Source: Amycolatopsis acidiphila
GTDB lineage: Bacteria > Actinomycetota > Actinomycetes > Mycobacteriales > Pseudonocardiaceae
Direction: 5' to 3'
Length of the DNA: 64,000 nt
Assembly (NCBI RefSeq): GCF_021391495.1
Contig: NZ_CP090063.1
Span: 7,068,001-7,132,000 of the forward strand
Below are positions 35,088-44,042 of this stretch, in pieces. Position numbers and translations under genes: made by a program. Position 1 is the first letter of the stretch, and every line of letters begins with the position of its first letter. Under the pieces are notes generated by a model. It was given only the letters and a program-made list of their open reading frames with translations. It was not told the origin of the DNA and did not search any database.

Positions 35088-36363
35088 CGAATACGTCCCG
35101 TCCCAACGCCGCATCCACAACCGTCTGCCATTGCTTGGGCGACACGATCGCCTTGTTGCGGAGTCGGGCCGTCGTCTGCATCGGGGCGGAGAACGGCTGG
35201 CCGAGCAACAAGGCGGCGCGGGCTTGCTCGTCGCCGACTCGACTCGCGACCGGCTCGCCGTGGGTGATCAAGTCGCGGGCGATACGCAGAGCTTCACGGT
35301 TGTCCTCGGTATCGATGAACCGAGGGCGTACCCAGCTTCCGCCGGGCAACGAGTCTGGGGCGAAGGCGATGATGCCAGCCGAGTGCATGAGCCGGTATTG
35401 CCTCTCGTGGGACGAGTGAGGTTGCAGGATGCCACGGTTCGGGTCAAGGAGCTTGTCGATGACATCGACCAGCGCGGTGGCGGGCAGGCTGGTCGCTCCG
35501 CCGAAGTGCTGCCCACACCGGAGACAGGCCAGCACCGCCAGCGCCTTCTCCAACACCGGCTTCCGGCCACGCAGCAGCTGTCGATCGAGGGTGTAGGGCA
35601 GCGCGGCGAACGGTTGCACCGTGTGATTCGGCAGCTCCACCGCCGGGGCAAGGAGGAGACCCCGCGCGATGGCGTCCTGCAGGATGGGTTGAGCCTCAGT
35701 GATCGGCATTCCCTGCTCACCGCGCAAGGTAGCGAAGGCGTCCGCCAGATGAGCTGAGCCGTGTTCGCGCACCAAGTCACCGACGACATCCGGATTCTCG
35801 AAGCCGAAGAATGGCGAGTACACCACGTCCCCGTCCAACAAGGGGATCGTCTTGACCAGCTCGGCCCTGCCACCGACTTCGAGAAGACGGGGAACCGCGG
35901 CGGTATCCAGACCGATCCGCGTTGCCAACTCCTCGACCGGCACCGGCGTGTCGGCGAGGCCGTCGACCAAGACCACCATCTGTTGTTCGAGCTCGGTCGG
36001 TTGGCGGGCTCGCCAGGCTCGACCGAGCTCGGCGTAGAGGTCGTCGTAGTAGGGGACGTTCTCGGTGAAACGGATGATCTTGCCGCCCGCGGTCTGCACC
36101 CCCTGGACGAACTCCACCTCGGCAAGCGCTCTCATGACAGCGTCGAAGGCAAACTGGTTGACGTCCAACTGCTCGGCGGCCACTGCGCGCAGCGCCTGTG
36201 CATCATTGATGACGTCCTGACCGCGGATGAGCGCGGCGAGGCTAGCTGCCATTCCGATCAATTGGGTGTCAGCCAGGGGTGTCAACGTACCCGAGTTCGG
36301 GTCGACATTGCGCAGGCCAGCGTGTACGTCCTGGCAGCGAAGCCCCTCGTCAAACGGCTCCAT
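34798..36363 (-). CDS. Winged-helix-like protein upstream of the nuclease; real end uncertain
   Basis: The coding character is strong from ATG 36363 to about 35095 (some 425 codons; MEPFDEGLRCQDVHAGLRNV ... SPKQWQTVVDAAL). It is helical with several wHTH-like repeats (LVDGLADTPVPVEELATRIG; FAFDAVMRALAEVEFV) and a CLRCGQHF pair. After about 35095 the frame stays open by chance to 34798 but reads as Arg-rich junk, while the nuclease frame takes over. Either the native stop is lost or a frameshift joins the two into one ~815-residue protein. Unknown role; probably acts with the nuclease. Confidence 0.6.
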   Translation of the reverse strand: MEPFDEGLRCQDVHAGLRNVDPNSGTLTPLADTQLIGMAASLAALIRGQDVINDAQALRAVAAEQLDVNQFAFDAVMRALAEVEFVQGVQTAGGKIIRFTENVPYYDDLYAELGRAWRARQPTELEQQMVVLVDGLADTPVPVEELATRIGLDTAAVPRLLEVGGRAELVKTIPLLDGDVVYSPFFGFENPDVVGDLVREHGSAHLADAFATLRGEQGMPITEAQPILQDAIARGLLLAPAVELPNHTVQPFAALPYTLDRQLLRGRKPVLEKALAVLACLRCGQHFGGATSLPATALVDVIDKLLDPNRGILQPHSSHERQYRLMHSAGIIAFAPDSLPGGSWVRPRFIDTEDNREALRIARDLITHGEPVASRVGDEQARAALLLGQPFSAPMQTTARLRNKAIVSPKQWQTVVDAALGRDVFDERTRSRPQGHVAQAALEDGLYHPARRAAARRMGPGDGAGHLQGARKTFVPARVVYRSRRTRPQPDRRGSPAQHDRGLQDHTRWLHRSHVLGARRG

Positions 36364-36484
36364 CTCGCCCCCTCAGCATCAACCCCGTCACTCTAGTCGG
36401 CCTAATCGTCCCCGTCGGGTCGATCGTTTCGGCCGGACCAGCTCGCCGGTTTCCCAGCCACGTGACAAGACTTCAAACGGCCAC

Positions 36485-37237
36485 CTAGCCAGCTCGGGCT
36501 CGCAGACGGGCCTGCCCGGTCCGCGATCGCTCGGGCATCCGGCTGGATGCCGCGGCGCCAGGATGAAGAACTAGGCGGGCGCGGCGTGGCCGGGACGCTG
36601 AGCCCTTGCCGCGGACGGACACCTCGATCTCGTGCTCGACGAGGTACCCATGACCGTTGCCGAGGCCGCCGTGCCGGTGATCCGTTGCGGAGACCCGCAG
36701 GTCCGCCGCCGGCCACGCCTCGCCGTACCCGAACGGGACCAAGACCTTGCCGCGGTTTCTCGCTCGGCTGATCAGGCTGCGGGCTGTCGGCTGGCCCACC
36801 GGCCCACCGGCCGCAACACCGGCCCCGACAACCACGATGTCCAATCCGTCGAGCAAGGCGTCCACCACGACCGCCCAATGGGAGCCGGGGTTCGGCACGA
36901 CGGCAAGCCGTTCCAATACGACGTCGCACTCGTGAGCGGCCAGCAACCCCAGGTCGGGCATACCGACGACAGCTGCCCACGAGCCGGCTTCCGTCGCAGC
37001 GGCCAGCATGATCAGCAGCAGTCTGCTTGGTCCATCCACCGCGACGGTGGCACCCAACGGCAGGCCGCCGGCCGGCAGCAACGCGGCCACGTCAGGGCGT
37101 ACCGGCAGAACTGGCCGCGTCGCCTGGTCGGCGGTCGCCGCGGCGACCGCGCCCGCAGTTCTGACCGCGCCTGGCGCACGTCGCTCGAACACCGCCTGCA
37201 AGGACGCGATCGGTGATGTGCTGGTCACCGTCGTCAT
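36485..37237 (-). CDS. ImuA'-like RecA-fold protein, 250 aa
   Basis: The pattern PVLPVRPDVAALLPAGGLPL, VAVDGPSRLLLIMLAA and WAAVVGMPDLGLLAAHECD follows actinobacterial ImuA' (RecA-like, without a proper Walker A; the GPxxxGKT loop is replaced by GPSRLLLI). ImuA' works with ImuB and DnaE2 in error-prone repair. In core genomes imuB follows directly; here the next gene downstream is the winged-helix/nuclease pair, so imuB is missing at this site. The C-terminal ~45 residues are basic. Function is inferred from family pattern only. Confidence 0.7.
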   Translation of the reverse strand: MTTVTSTSPIASLQAVFERRAPGAVRTAGAVAAATADQATRPVLPVRPDVAALLPAGGLPLGATVAVDGPSRLLLIMLAAATEAGSWAAVVGMPDLGLLAAHECDVVLERLAVVPNPGSHWAVVVDALLDGLDIVVVGAGVAAGGPVGQPTARSLISRARNRGKVLVPFGYGEAWPAADLRVSATDHRHGGLGNGHGYLVEHEIEVSVRGKGSASRPRRARLVLHPGAAASSRMPERSRTGQARLRARAG

Positions 37238-37324
37238 CGATAACCTCCCCGGAGAAGCCGTGCACCAGGTGCGCGGTCCGCCAAGGGGAAGTCGGCGGTC
37301 TTACATCGGGCCCTGCTCGTACCG

Positions 37325-37642
37325 CTACGTCCGGCTCGTCAGGTACGGCGCGTCGTCCATTTCGGCGATGTTGGCCACCGGACCGGAGCTGCGCAGGAAC
37401 CAGGAATGGTTCGGCTCGCCTTCCGCGGCGCACGCATCACAGCGCACCTGGAGCACACCTCCACCCTCCGTCAACCTGCACCCGCGCGGCCGAAGCGCAT
37501 GACGACCAGTCCGACACGTCGCGGGGACGACGACGGCCCTCCTCCCGGTTCCGTCCGTCCGGTAGTGCGCCTCCGCGTCAACAGGCCGAGGTTGAGTAGG
37601 CAGCAGGTCTATGAGCAGCGACGATACCACGACGATTCGCAC
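37325..37642 (-). CDS. Conserved small protein with four cysteines, 105 aa
   Basis: GTG start. Core pattern: RAVVVPATCRTGRHALRPRG, CRLTEGGGVLQVRCDACAAE, then PVANIAEMDDAPYL. The CxxC-like spacing (TCR...GCR...RCDAC) could bind zinc. Similar short proteins are common in actinobacteria; their function is unknown. It ends 88 bases upstream of the imuA'-like gene on the same strand. Confidence 0.6.
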   Translation of the reverse strand: MRIVVVSSLLIDLLPTQPRPVDAEAHYRTDGTGRRAVVVPATCRTGRHALRPRGCRLTEGGGVLQVRCDACAAEGEPNHSWFLRSSGPVANIAEMDDAPYLTSRT

Positions 37643-37744
37643 AGGTGTTCGATACGTCGAAATGGGTGTGGTGTCATGATCGGGTCAAGGTTCGTCGAAC
37701 TGCCCGCATGACGACGGCGCTCCTCGGCGTCGCGCCCTAACCGT

Positions 37745-38059
37745 CTACGTGCCGCCGTCGGGCCGCTGCTCGGAACGGCTACCGATCGCCTCCGGGGACG
37801 TCGAGCGCAGGGCGGATGCGGATGCTCGGTGTCTTTCTGCGAGGTCGTTGTCCCCAGATTCTTCATAGATCGCTACCAGGACGTCGTGGGCATGGGCTTG
37901 TTGGTGGCGGGAATCCAGGCGGACCATCACGGCGAGAGCGCGGATCGCGAGCTCTTCAGCGGTAGTGTGATCCCCCGCGTGGCGACGTGCACTGGCCAGC
38001 GAGATGTCAGCGCGGGCGGCGTTGTACGTGTCAGGCTTATGCAGGGTGGACAGCAGAAT
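37745..38059 (-). pseudogene. 3' part of the NB-ARC/TPR regulator, separated by IS3 copy 2
   Basis: Removing the IS and one AAT copy joins ERAR-I at 39395 directly to LLSTLHKPDTYNAARADISL in this segment. It carries the last TPR-like repeats (AHDVLVAIYEESGDNDLAER) and ends at TAG 37745-37747. It has no start of its own. Confidence 0.85.
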
Positions 38060-38092
38060 TGAGGTTCCCCCGCTTTGCCGGAGACTTGGTTA

Positions 38093-39016
38093 TCAGGATT
38101 CGTCCGGCTCGGCCGGGAGTCTAGCCGGTCTGGTCTGTTGCCGGATGCGCCATGCTTCTTCGTACTCGTCGGGGGACAGTCCGCCGAGTCGTTCCTGGAT
38201 GCGGCGGGGGTTGTACCAGCCGTCGATGTAGCGGAAGATCGCCGAGTCGGCCTCGGTGCGGGTGGTGAAGGTGTTGCCGGGCCAGTAGATCAGCTCGGTT
38301 TTGATGGTCGACCACAGGTTCTCGGCGAGTGCGTTGTCGTAGCTGTCACCGACGCTGCCGGTCGAGGGCGCGATGCCGGCGTCGGCCAGGCGCTGGGTGA
38401 ACCGCAGAGCCGCGTATTGGCAGCCCTTGTCGCTGTGGTGGATCAACTGTCCATCATGGACGTCGCGGGAGCGCAGGGCGTAATCCAGCGCTGTGAGCAC
38501 CAGGCTGGTGTCGGCGCGGGCGGCGGTGGCCCAGCCGACGACCTTGTTGGAGAAGGCATCCCGCATCGAGGCCAGCCACAACACCCCTTCACCGGTCATG
38601 ATCCGGGTCAGGTCGGCCACCCAGAGTCGGTTCGGGGCATCGGCGTCGAACTGCCGGTTGACCAGGTCCGGTGCGGCCGTCTGGCGCGGATTCTGCTTGG
38701 TGGAGCCGCCTTTCCAGCCCTTGCGCAGGAACGCGCCTTGTAGGCCGTGCTCGCGCATGATCCGCTCGACGCGCTTGCGGCCGACCCGGATCCCCTGGCG
38801 GCGCAGCTCCAGCCACACCCGCGGCGACCCGTACGTGGCGGCGAACTCGTGCGAGCAGCGGATCTTGACGATCATCTCCAGCAACTGAGCGTCCTGAAGC
38901 GCCCGGCGGCTCGATGCGGACTGCCGGGCCCGCCAGTCGTAGTAGGTCGACGGTGGGATGCCCAGGACCCGCAGCACGAGATCGACCGAGAACTCATGCG
39001 CGTCGATGAAGCTCAT
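38093..39016 (-). CDS. IS3 OrfB (DDE transposase), copy 2
   Basis: 307-aa rve transposase with the same sequence as copy 1, including the catalytic motifs VADLTRIMTG, HHSDKGCQYA and DNALAENLWSTIK. Intact, and coupled to OrfA by ATGA. Confidence 0.95.
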   Translation of the reverse strand: MSFIDAHEFSVDLVLRVLGIPPSTYYDWRARQSASSRRALQDAQLLEMIVKIRCSHEFAATYGSPRVWLELRRQGIRVGRKRVERIMREHGLQGAFLRKGWKGGSTKQNPRQTAAPDLVNRQFDADAPNRLWVADLTRIMTGEGVLWLASMRDAFSNKVVGWATAARADTSLVLTALDYALRSRDVHDGQLIHHSDKGCQYAALRFTQRLADAGIAPSTGSVGDSYDNALAENLWSTIKTELIYWPGNTFTTRTEADSAIFRYIDGWYNPRRIQERLGGLSPDEYEEAWRIRQQTRPARLPAEPDES

Positions 39017-39324
39017 GACGTCCTCCGGGTCGGGGCGATCACGGAGGCGAAATAAGCGCTGGCTGCTCGCAGCACCTCGTTGACCCGCCGCAGCTCAGCG
39101 TTCTCCCGCTTGAGCCGCCGGTTCTCCTCGACCATGTCGGTGCTCGACCGATCATGCCGCTCGCCGCGGTCGGCCTCGTCCTGGCGGATCCAGTTCCGCA
39201 GGGCCTCGTGATGAACGCCCAACTGCTCGGCCAACCGGCGGATCACCGGCTTGGGATCGGACTCCCGATACAACCGCACGGCCCGTTCCCGCAGCTCATC
39301 CGGGTACTTCTTAGGGGCAGCCAC
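39013..39324 (-). CDS. IS3 OrfA, copy 2
   Basis: 103-aa HTH and leucine-zipper subunit identical to that of copy 1, GTG start, reading leftward. Confidence 0.93.
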   Translation of the reverse strand: MAAPKKYPDELRERAVRLYRESDPKPVIRRLAEQLGVHHEALRNWIRQDEADRGERHDRSSTDMVEENRRLKRENAELRRVNEVLRAASAYFASVIAPTRRTS

Positions 39325-39394
39325 GATGACTTCCTTCCTCGGTTCGCATGATAAAACCTGGTTTGGAAGTCTCCGGGCAACCGGGGGAACCTCA

Positions 39395-41239
39395 AATGCG
39401 GGCGCGTTCCAGATGCTCGGTGGCCTCGGCGGCCCGGTCGAGCTGAACCAAGGCGTCCCCGAGGTTGATCAGCGCCAAGCCCTCGGCACGCGACCGTCCG
39501 AGGTCCCGCAGGATTTGGACGACCTCCAGGAAGCAGTCCTCGGCCGCCTCTAGATTCCCGGTGGCTACGTGCAGGATGGCCAGGCTTTTCAGCGCGCTGG
39601 CATAGCCGCGCCGATCTCCGGCTTCGCTCGTGTCCCGCAACGCCTGGTCGACGTGACCTTGCGCCCGCTGGACATCCCCCTGTCCGGCGTAGGCGCGGGC
39701 CAGGCGCTTCCGGATGGTGTTGGTCGCAGCGACGTCACCGGTGGCCTGGGCCGCGATGAGGGCGATCTCGTCCACCGCGATGGTGTGGCCATTGTCCTTG
39801 TGGATGATGGCGAGCGGCTGCATCGCGTCGGCGAGAAGAATTGCGAGCTCCGGCTGGCCGAGGGGCGCGGCTTCGCCTACGGCGGCGCCAAGGTTGCGAC
39901 GTTCGCGGTCCAGCCATGCGAGCGCCGTGTTGTAGTCCTCGATGTCGAACGGCAGGAAGTACGGGGGCGAGCTGGAGAAGAACCGATAGTCGAGTTCGCG
40001 GCGTGCCGGCATGACGGTGGACGCGGCAGCCCTGGCGGTGTGGAGGAACCAGCGCAGAATCCGTTCCTGGGTGGCGGCGCGGTCCTCTGGGAGATCGTGT
40101 TCTTCGGCCGCATGGCGAGCGTGTTCGTGAACCAGGTCGTGAAAGCGGTACCGGTCCGCGTCGAACTCGGTGAGCAGACTGGCATCAAGCAGTTCGCGAA
40201 GGAGGTCCTCGGCCGTGCCGAGATCGGTGTCGATCGCTGCTGCGGCCAGCTCCACCGAGAATCCTTGGCCGGGGGTCAGGCCCAACGCCCGGTACACGCC
40301 GGCAGCGGGTTCGGAGAGGCTCTCGTAGGCCGTGTTGAAACTGGCCTGGGCCGACAGGTCATCGTTCATCGACAGGTACTCCAATCGGTTATGGGCGCGG
40401 CGCAACGTGGTCACGGTGTAGGACAGGGCGCGGTGGGGACGGGCCGCGGCGTGCGCCGCGGCCACCGTCAACGCCAACGGCAAGCCGCCGCATAGCTCTG
40501 CCAGCTCACGAGCCGGGTCGCCATGCGCGGCAACAAGTTCCGCACCGAGGTGCTGACGCAGGAGTTCCAGCGACCCGTCGGCATCAAGGGACTCGACCGA
40601 GATCAGGTGTGCACCATCGGCCATCAGGCCGCGCAATGGGCGCTGACTGGTGACCACGGCGAGGCTGTGCGGCGAAGTGGGCAGCAGCATGCGCACCTGC
40701 GCGCTGGAGGCGGGTGCTTCCAGAAGCAGGGCGAGGCGGCGGTGTGCGCTGATCGTGCGCCACAGCGCGGCACGTTCGGCCTCGGCTTGGGGAATTTGGT
40801 CCGCAGGGACACCCAGAGCACGGAGGAACTGTCCGAGTATCTCGGCCGGCGCGGCTTCGGCGGGATGGGTGAGATCGGCATACAGCTGCCCGTCGGAAAA
40901 GCGCTTCGACCAGCGTGAGAGCGCCGACAATGCCAGTGCGGTCTTACCGACCCCCGTCAGGCCGCTGAGCACGATCACCGTCGGGACGGTGCCAAACTCG
41001 CAGGCGAGTAGGTCGTCGAGCTGGGTGAGCTCATGCTGCCGGTTAGCGAAGCGTCGTGATGCTGGAGGAAGTTGACGCGGCGGCGGGAGGGTGAGGCGGC
41101 CGAGGTGGACATGGACGTCGCCGTGCACGGCACCGGCTTGGACGCTGGCGCCGTACACCGATCCCGCCGTGTTCTGGATGCTGGGCCGGATCGTTGATCT
41201 TTCCGTGGAGCGGCCGTCGGCCGGTTCGGCATGAGCCAT
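39395..41239 (-). pseudogene. NB-ARC/TPR (AfsR-like STAND) regulator, 5' part, split by IS3 copy 2
   Basis: Start set at ATG 41239 (MAHAEPADGRSTERSTIRPS). A GSVYGASVQAGAVHGDVHVH leader typical of these proteins is followed by an NB-ARC ATPase: P-loop GLTGVGKT at 93-100, then LCGGLPLALTVAAAHAA (GLPL). TPR-like repeats start at about 470. The AfsR-type N-terminal SARP DNA-binding domain is absent, so it would act through protein contacts or as an immune-type STAND. The insertion removes the last ~105 residues; the remaining frame ends inside the IS within two codons. It is the downstream partner of the methyltransferase gene. Confidence 0.88.
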
Positions 41240-41997
41240 GAAGCCCTCGCCGCACCGCGAAATCTCGCCACCATGCAGCCAACAGCGTCGGCTGCGGAGC
41301 CAGCCTGCTCGGGCGGGTCGAAGTCCAGGCTCAGCACCTCCCACCCCGCGAGGCGGGCGCGGAGTTCCAACTCCGGCGGCGACAGGACGCGCCGCTGCAA
41401 GACGTCGGCTTCGGTTGTCCCGTCGTCATGAAGCCAGGTTCTGTGAGTTGTCAGCACTTGGGTCAGTGGATTCCACTCGCTGCGATCGGTGTACGTGGCG
41501 CGGAAATCTCCGATCTCAACGCGCCGCAGTGCTGCTGGGGTCAGGGCCCCAATGGGCGCCAGCAAGGTATGCAGGATCAACAGACTGTCTTCCTGAGCGT
41601 GCGCCGAGAACGTGGCGAACGCCGCCTCAAGATCCGGATCTTCATGGATGTAGGACAGGCTGTTGCCGACACAGAGTATGGCGTCGAATCTCCGACCGAG
41701 CCGAACGTTGCTGATGTCCCCGACGAAGAAGTCCGGTTCCGGCCGGTGTTCACGGGCGTAGGCAATCAGGTGTGGCTGCACGTCAACACCGACTACCGTG
41801 TAGCAGCGGGCCAAGCGCTCGGCGTCGACTCCGATCCAACAGCCGAGATCGAGCACGCTTTGGGCGTCCGGGTGGTGCTGGTTGATCAGGTTGGACCAGC
41901 GTTGAGCGTTGGCGTCGGCGTTCGGATGACGCAGCCGCTCGGCGAGGTCGGGCCGCCGGTAGATGAAGTTCGACTGAGTAAGTTGGTTGCCACGCAT
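40975..41997 (-). CDS. Class I SAM-dependent methyltransferase
   Basis: Start probably ATG 41997 (MRGNQLTQSNFIYRRPDLAE). The Rossmann motifs are clear: motif I VLDLGCWIGVDAERLA, motif II VVGVDVQPHLI, motif III/IV FDAILCVGNSLSYI. The length of the methyltransferase proper is about 255 residues, to near 41230; after this the frame stays open 260 bases into the NB-ARC gene without coding character, so the native stop may be lost. The substrate is unknown; similar small-molecule methyltransferases often pair with regulators of this type. Confidence 0.75.
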   Translation of the reverse strand: MRGNQLTQSNFIYRRPDLAERLRHPNADANAQRWSNLINQHHPDAQSVLDLGCWIGVDAERLARCYTVVGVDVQPHLIAYAREHRPEPDFFVGDISNVRLGRRFDAILCVGNSLSYIHEDPDLEAAFATFSAHAQEDSLLILHTLLAPIGALTPAALRRVEIGDFRATYTDRSEWNPLTQVLTTHRTWLHDDGTTEADVLQRRVLSPPELELRARLAGWEVLSLDFDPPEQAGSAADAVGCMVARFRGAARASWLMPNRPTAAPRKDQRSGPASRTRRDRCTAPASKPVPCTATSMSTSAASPSRRRVNFLQHHDASLTGSMSSPSSTTYSPASLAPSRR

Positions 41998-42057
41998 GGT
42001 GTTCCTCGAAGAGCGGGCCGGCGTGTGGGTCGGGATCAACTCGGTCACTGGGCGGAT

Positions 42058-42417
42058 TCACATCCGCCGCAGGCCGTCCAGCACCTGCTGGAGGAAGGCG
42101 AGGTCAGGTCGCTTGCTCTGTCGAACCGCGCGAGTAGCAGCAGCTCGTTCTGCCGCCACTCGATCTGCCGCACCACGATCGTCGTTGACCTGTTCGGCTG
42201 CTTGGATGTCCAGGCTGCCGATCCGCGGCATGTACGCAGTTGCGACGTTGCGTAAGGCGTCCTGTGTAGACGAAGAATCAGTTTGCATGGCCGGGTAGTC
42301 ATCGCCAGAAACAAGCCGGTGCCGCCCGACGTACCCAGTCGGAGGCTTGCGGACCGCAGGGTCGCCAGTGTCGGGATCACGCAGAACACGCGTTCGGCGA
42401 GGAACGTTGGCGGACAC
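42058..42417 (-). CDS. Hypothetical protein, 119 aa
   Basis: A charged, mostly helical protein (MSANVPRRTRVLRDPDTGDP ... LAFLQQVLDGLRRM) with Ala/Arg-rich helices in the C-terminal half. No known domain. It ends about 60 bases before the methyltransferase start on the same strand and probably belongs to its operon. Confidence 0.5.
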   Translation of the reverse strand: MSANVPRRTRVLRDPDTGDPAVRKPPTGYVGRHRLVSGDDYPAMQTDSSSTQDALRNVATAYMPRIGSLDIQAAEQVNDDRGAADRVAAERAAATRAVRQSKRPDLAFLQQVLDGLRRM

Positions 42418-42640
42418 AAGCTCATTACCGACTCCTCACCGGACACGTCGGGTACACATCGGCCTCGCTGTCGTGGAGAATCATGTTCGCGGCACTGCCT
42501 TCCTGGCATCGACGTCATCCTCATGTCGCCTGATCAACCGGCGGTCAAGGCAGTGAAACCCGCCTGTATGCGGTTTCCCAGAGCGCCGATGGGGCGGTTA
42601 TGAGGCGTCGAAGCGGCACCGACCATGGTGACCTGCACTT

Positions 42641-42979
42641 TTAAGGCCCCGATGGCGGCGGCCAGGGGAATGCTCGGTACCCGCGGGGCCGCGCTCCGGT
42701 CCGGAATGGCCACGGCCTGCCTCGGGCCCGTAGCGTCTTCCAGTCAACGGGCCGAACGTAGGCCGGGTCGTCGGCGGAGATGATCAGCGTTGCCTCCGGG
42801 TCCTCACTGCGGCGCCTTTCGTTTGCCCATCGGACCTGAGCAGGCGATAGGTCCGGCGGCGGCAAGTAGGCTTGCCGGCCGGCGCGCCACACCCGCATCT
42901 GCGCAATCGCAAGGAATGCGATCAGGACGACCAGTAGCGCGCCGACTGAGCCACCACCCAGAATCCAAACGGCCGTCAT
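42641..42979 (-). CDS. Small membrane-anchored protein, 112 aa
   Basis: One N-terminal membrane helix (ILGGGSVGALLVVLIAFLAI, about 6-26) followed by a basic, Pro-rich cytoplasmic tail. No enzymatic motif. It follows the PadR gene by about 60 bases on the same strand, so it could be the target or effector of that regulator, which is inference from position alone. Confidence 0.6.
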   Translation of the reverse strand: MTAVWILGGGSVGALLVVLIAFLAIAQMRVWRAGRQAYLPPPDLSPAQVRWANERRRSEDPEATLIISADDPAYVRPVDWKTLRARGRPWPFRTGARPRGYRAFPWPPPSGP

Positions 42980-43038
42980 GCGGACCTATGTGTCCGCCAG
43001 CGTGCGGCTCCGGCCGGTCCGGGTGCCCTGATAAGTGA

Positions 43039-43368
43039 TCACGCGATGGATGGATCGTCCTGCAGGTGAAGCGCAGGCCACCACCGCCGCATGAGCCCCG
43101 CCAGGCCAACCGTTGCGGCGCTGGGCATCTGTGCTGCGCGGACACCGAGGTTGGTGATCTGGTAGTGGCGGCGACGGGGCTGCTGCGGGTCAGCAGAATC
43201 GGGTTCGGCCCAGTAGGCGCGGACCCAACCGTCTGTCTGCAACCTCAGAAGGATCGGGTATGTCGTTCCCGGCAGCAGGCCCGTTCGGTCGTAGATCTCC
43301 AAGCCGCACAGCGCCTTGCCAGGATCGGAGGACAGCGTCGTCAGCACGGCGCGGGTGTTCTTGCGCAT
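43039..43368 (-). CDS. PadR-family transcriptional regulator
   Basis: 109 aa from ATG 43368, which has AGGAG eight bases upstream. The PadR winged helix is clear: RAVLTTLSSDPGKALCGLEI, YDRTGLLPGTTYPILLRLQT, then RRRHYQITNLG. PadR regulators repress nearby genes in response to a ligand, often a small aromatic or a drug. It overlaps the end of the APH-like remnant and lies upstream of a membrane protein. Confidence 0.9.
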   Translation of the reverse strand: MRKNTRAVLTTLSSDPGKALCGLEIYDRTGLLPGTTYPILLRLQTDGWVRAYWAEPDSADPQQPRRRHYQITNLGVRAAQMPSAATVGLAGLMRRWWPALHLQDDPSIA

Positions 43369-43388
43369 ATGCAACATCTCCTGTTTGA

Positions 43389-44042
43389 TCAACCGTCACT
43401 CGCGACGAGGAGTTCTCGGGTTCGATGCCGCTGCTGTTCGAAACGTGACGGCTCGTCGTGGCGGCGTTTCCAACGGACGGCCAGCCAACGCAGGGCGATG
43501 GTCCGCCGGGCCGCAGCGAAGCGGCGTCGGCCATGGTGGTCGTTGATCCCGAGCTCGGGCAGGAGCGCGAGCCACAGGTCGTCGTGGATTGCGCGGGCGC
43601 TGGGGTGTTCGATGAGTTCGGCCGCGTCGTAGGCGGCGTCGGAGTGACCGGCGAATTCCCAGTCCAGCACGTAGATGGTGGTGATGAAGTCGTGCCAGAG
43701 CCAGTTGTCGAGGTTGCCGTCGCCGTGGGAAAACACCAGCGGGGCCGGCTCGGCGAGTACGGCCACGTCGCCGCGGTCGTGCCAGGTGGCGATCAGGCCC
43801 GTCATGTCGCGGTTGAGCGCGTCGTCCGGGCCATGATGAAGCTGCTCGGACCACGTGGTGATACGGCGGACGAAGTCGTGGGCGGCGTCCAGGCGGCCGA
43901 GGTTGGCGAATGGCCCGAGCGGCACTCCGCGGATCTGGCCAAGGGCGGTGACCATGGCTGGCAGCGCCGAACTCGGCGTGGCCAATCCGGTGACGGGTAC
44001 TCCTGGCACCAACCTCAACCCGAGCGCGGGCAGTTCGGGGGT
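43389..44042 (-). pseudogene. Aminoglycoside phosphotransferase family protein, N-lobe deleted
   Basis: The C-lobe is present: Brenner's motif SHGDGNLDNWL and the DWEFAG metal-binding motif, followed by DAAYDAAELIEHP. The N-terminal kinase lobe with the P-loop and lysine is missing: upstream of GLRLVPGVPVTGL the frame hits TAG at 44043-44045. The 5' end therefore lies at a breakpoint shared with the Fic-like gene. It cannot be an active kinase. Confidence 0.8.

Larger units (their letters stand above)
38060..39394 (-). mobile_element. IS3-family insertion sequence, copy 2, 1335 bp
   Basis: Same length, ends and proteins as copy 1 but inverted. It is flanked by a 3-bp direct repeat AAT (38057-38059 and 39395-39397), a clean IS3 target duplication. 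It interrupts the TPR region of an NB-ARC regulator. The complete orfs and intact duplication indicate a recent insertion. Confidence 0.96.

Noticed and set aside
26269..39394. Inversion by recombination between the two IS3 copies as the cause of the missing target duplication in copy 1
   Set aside because: Copy 2 keeps a matching AAT duplication and exact frame restoration, so its flanks have not been exchanged; an adjacent deletion at copy 1 fits better.
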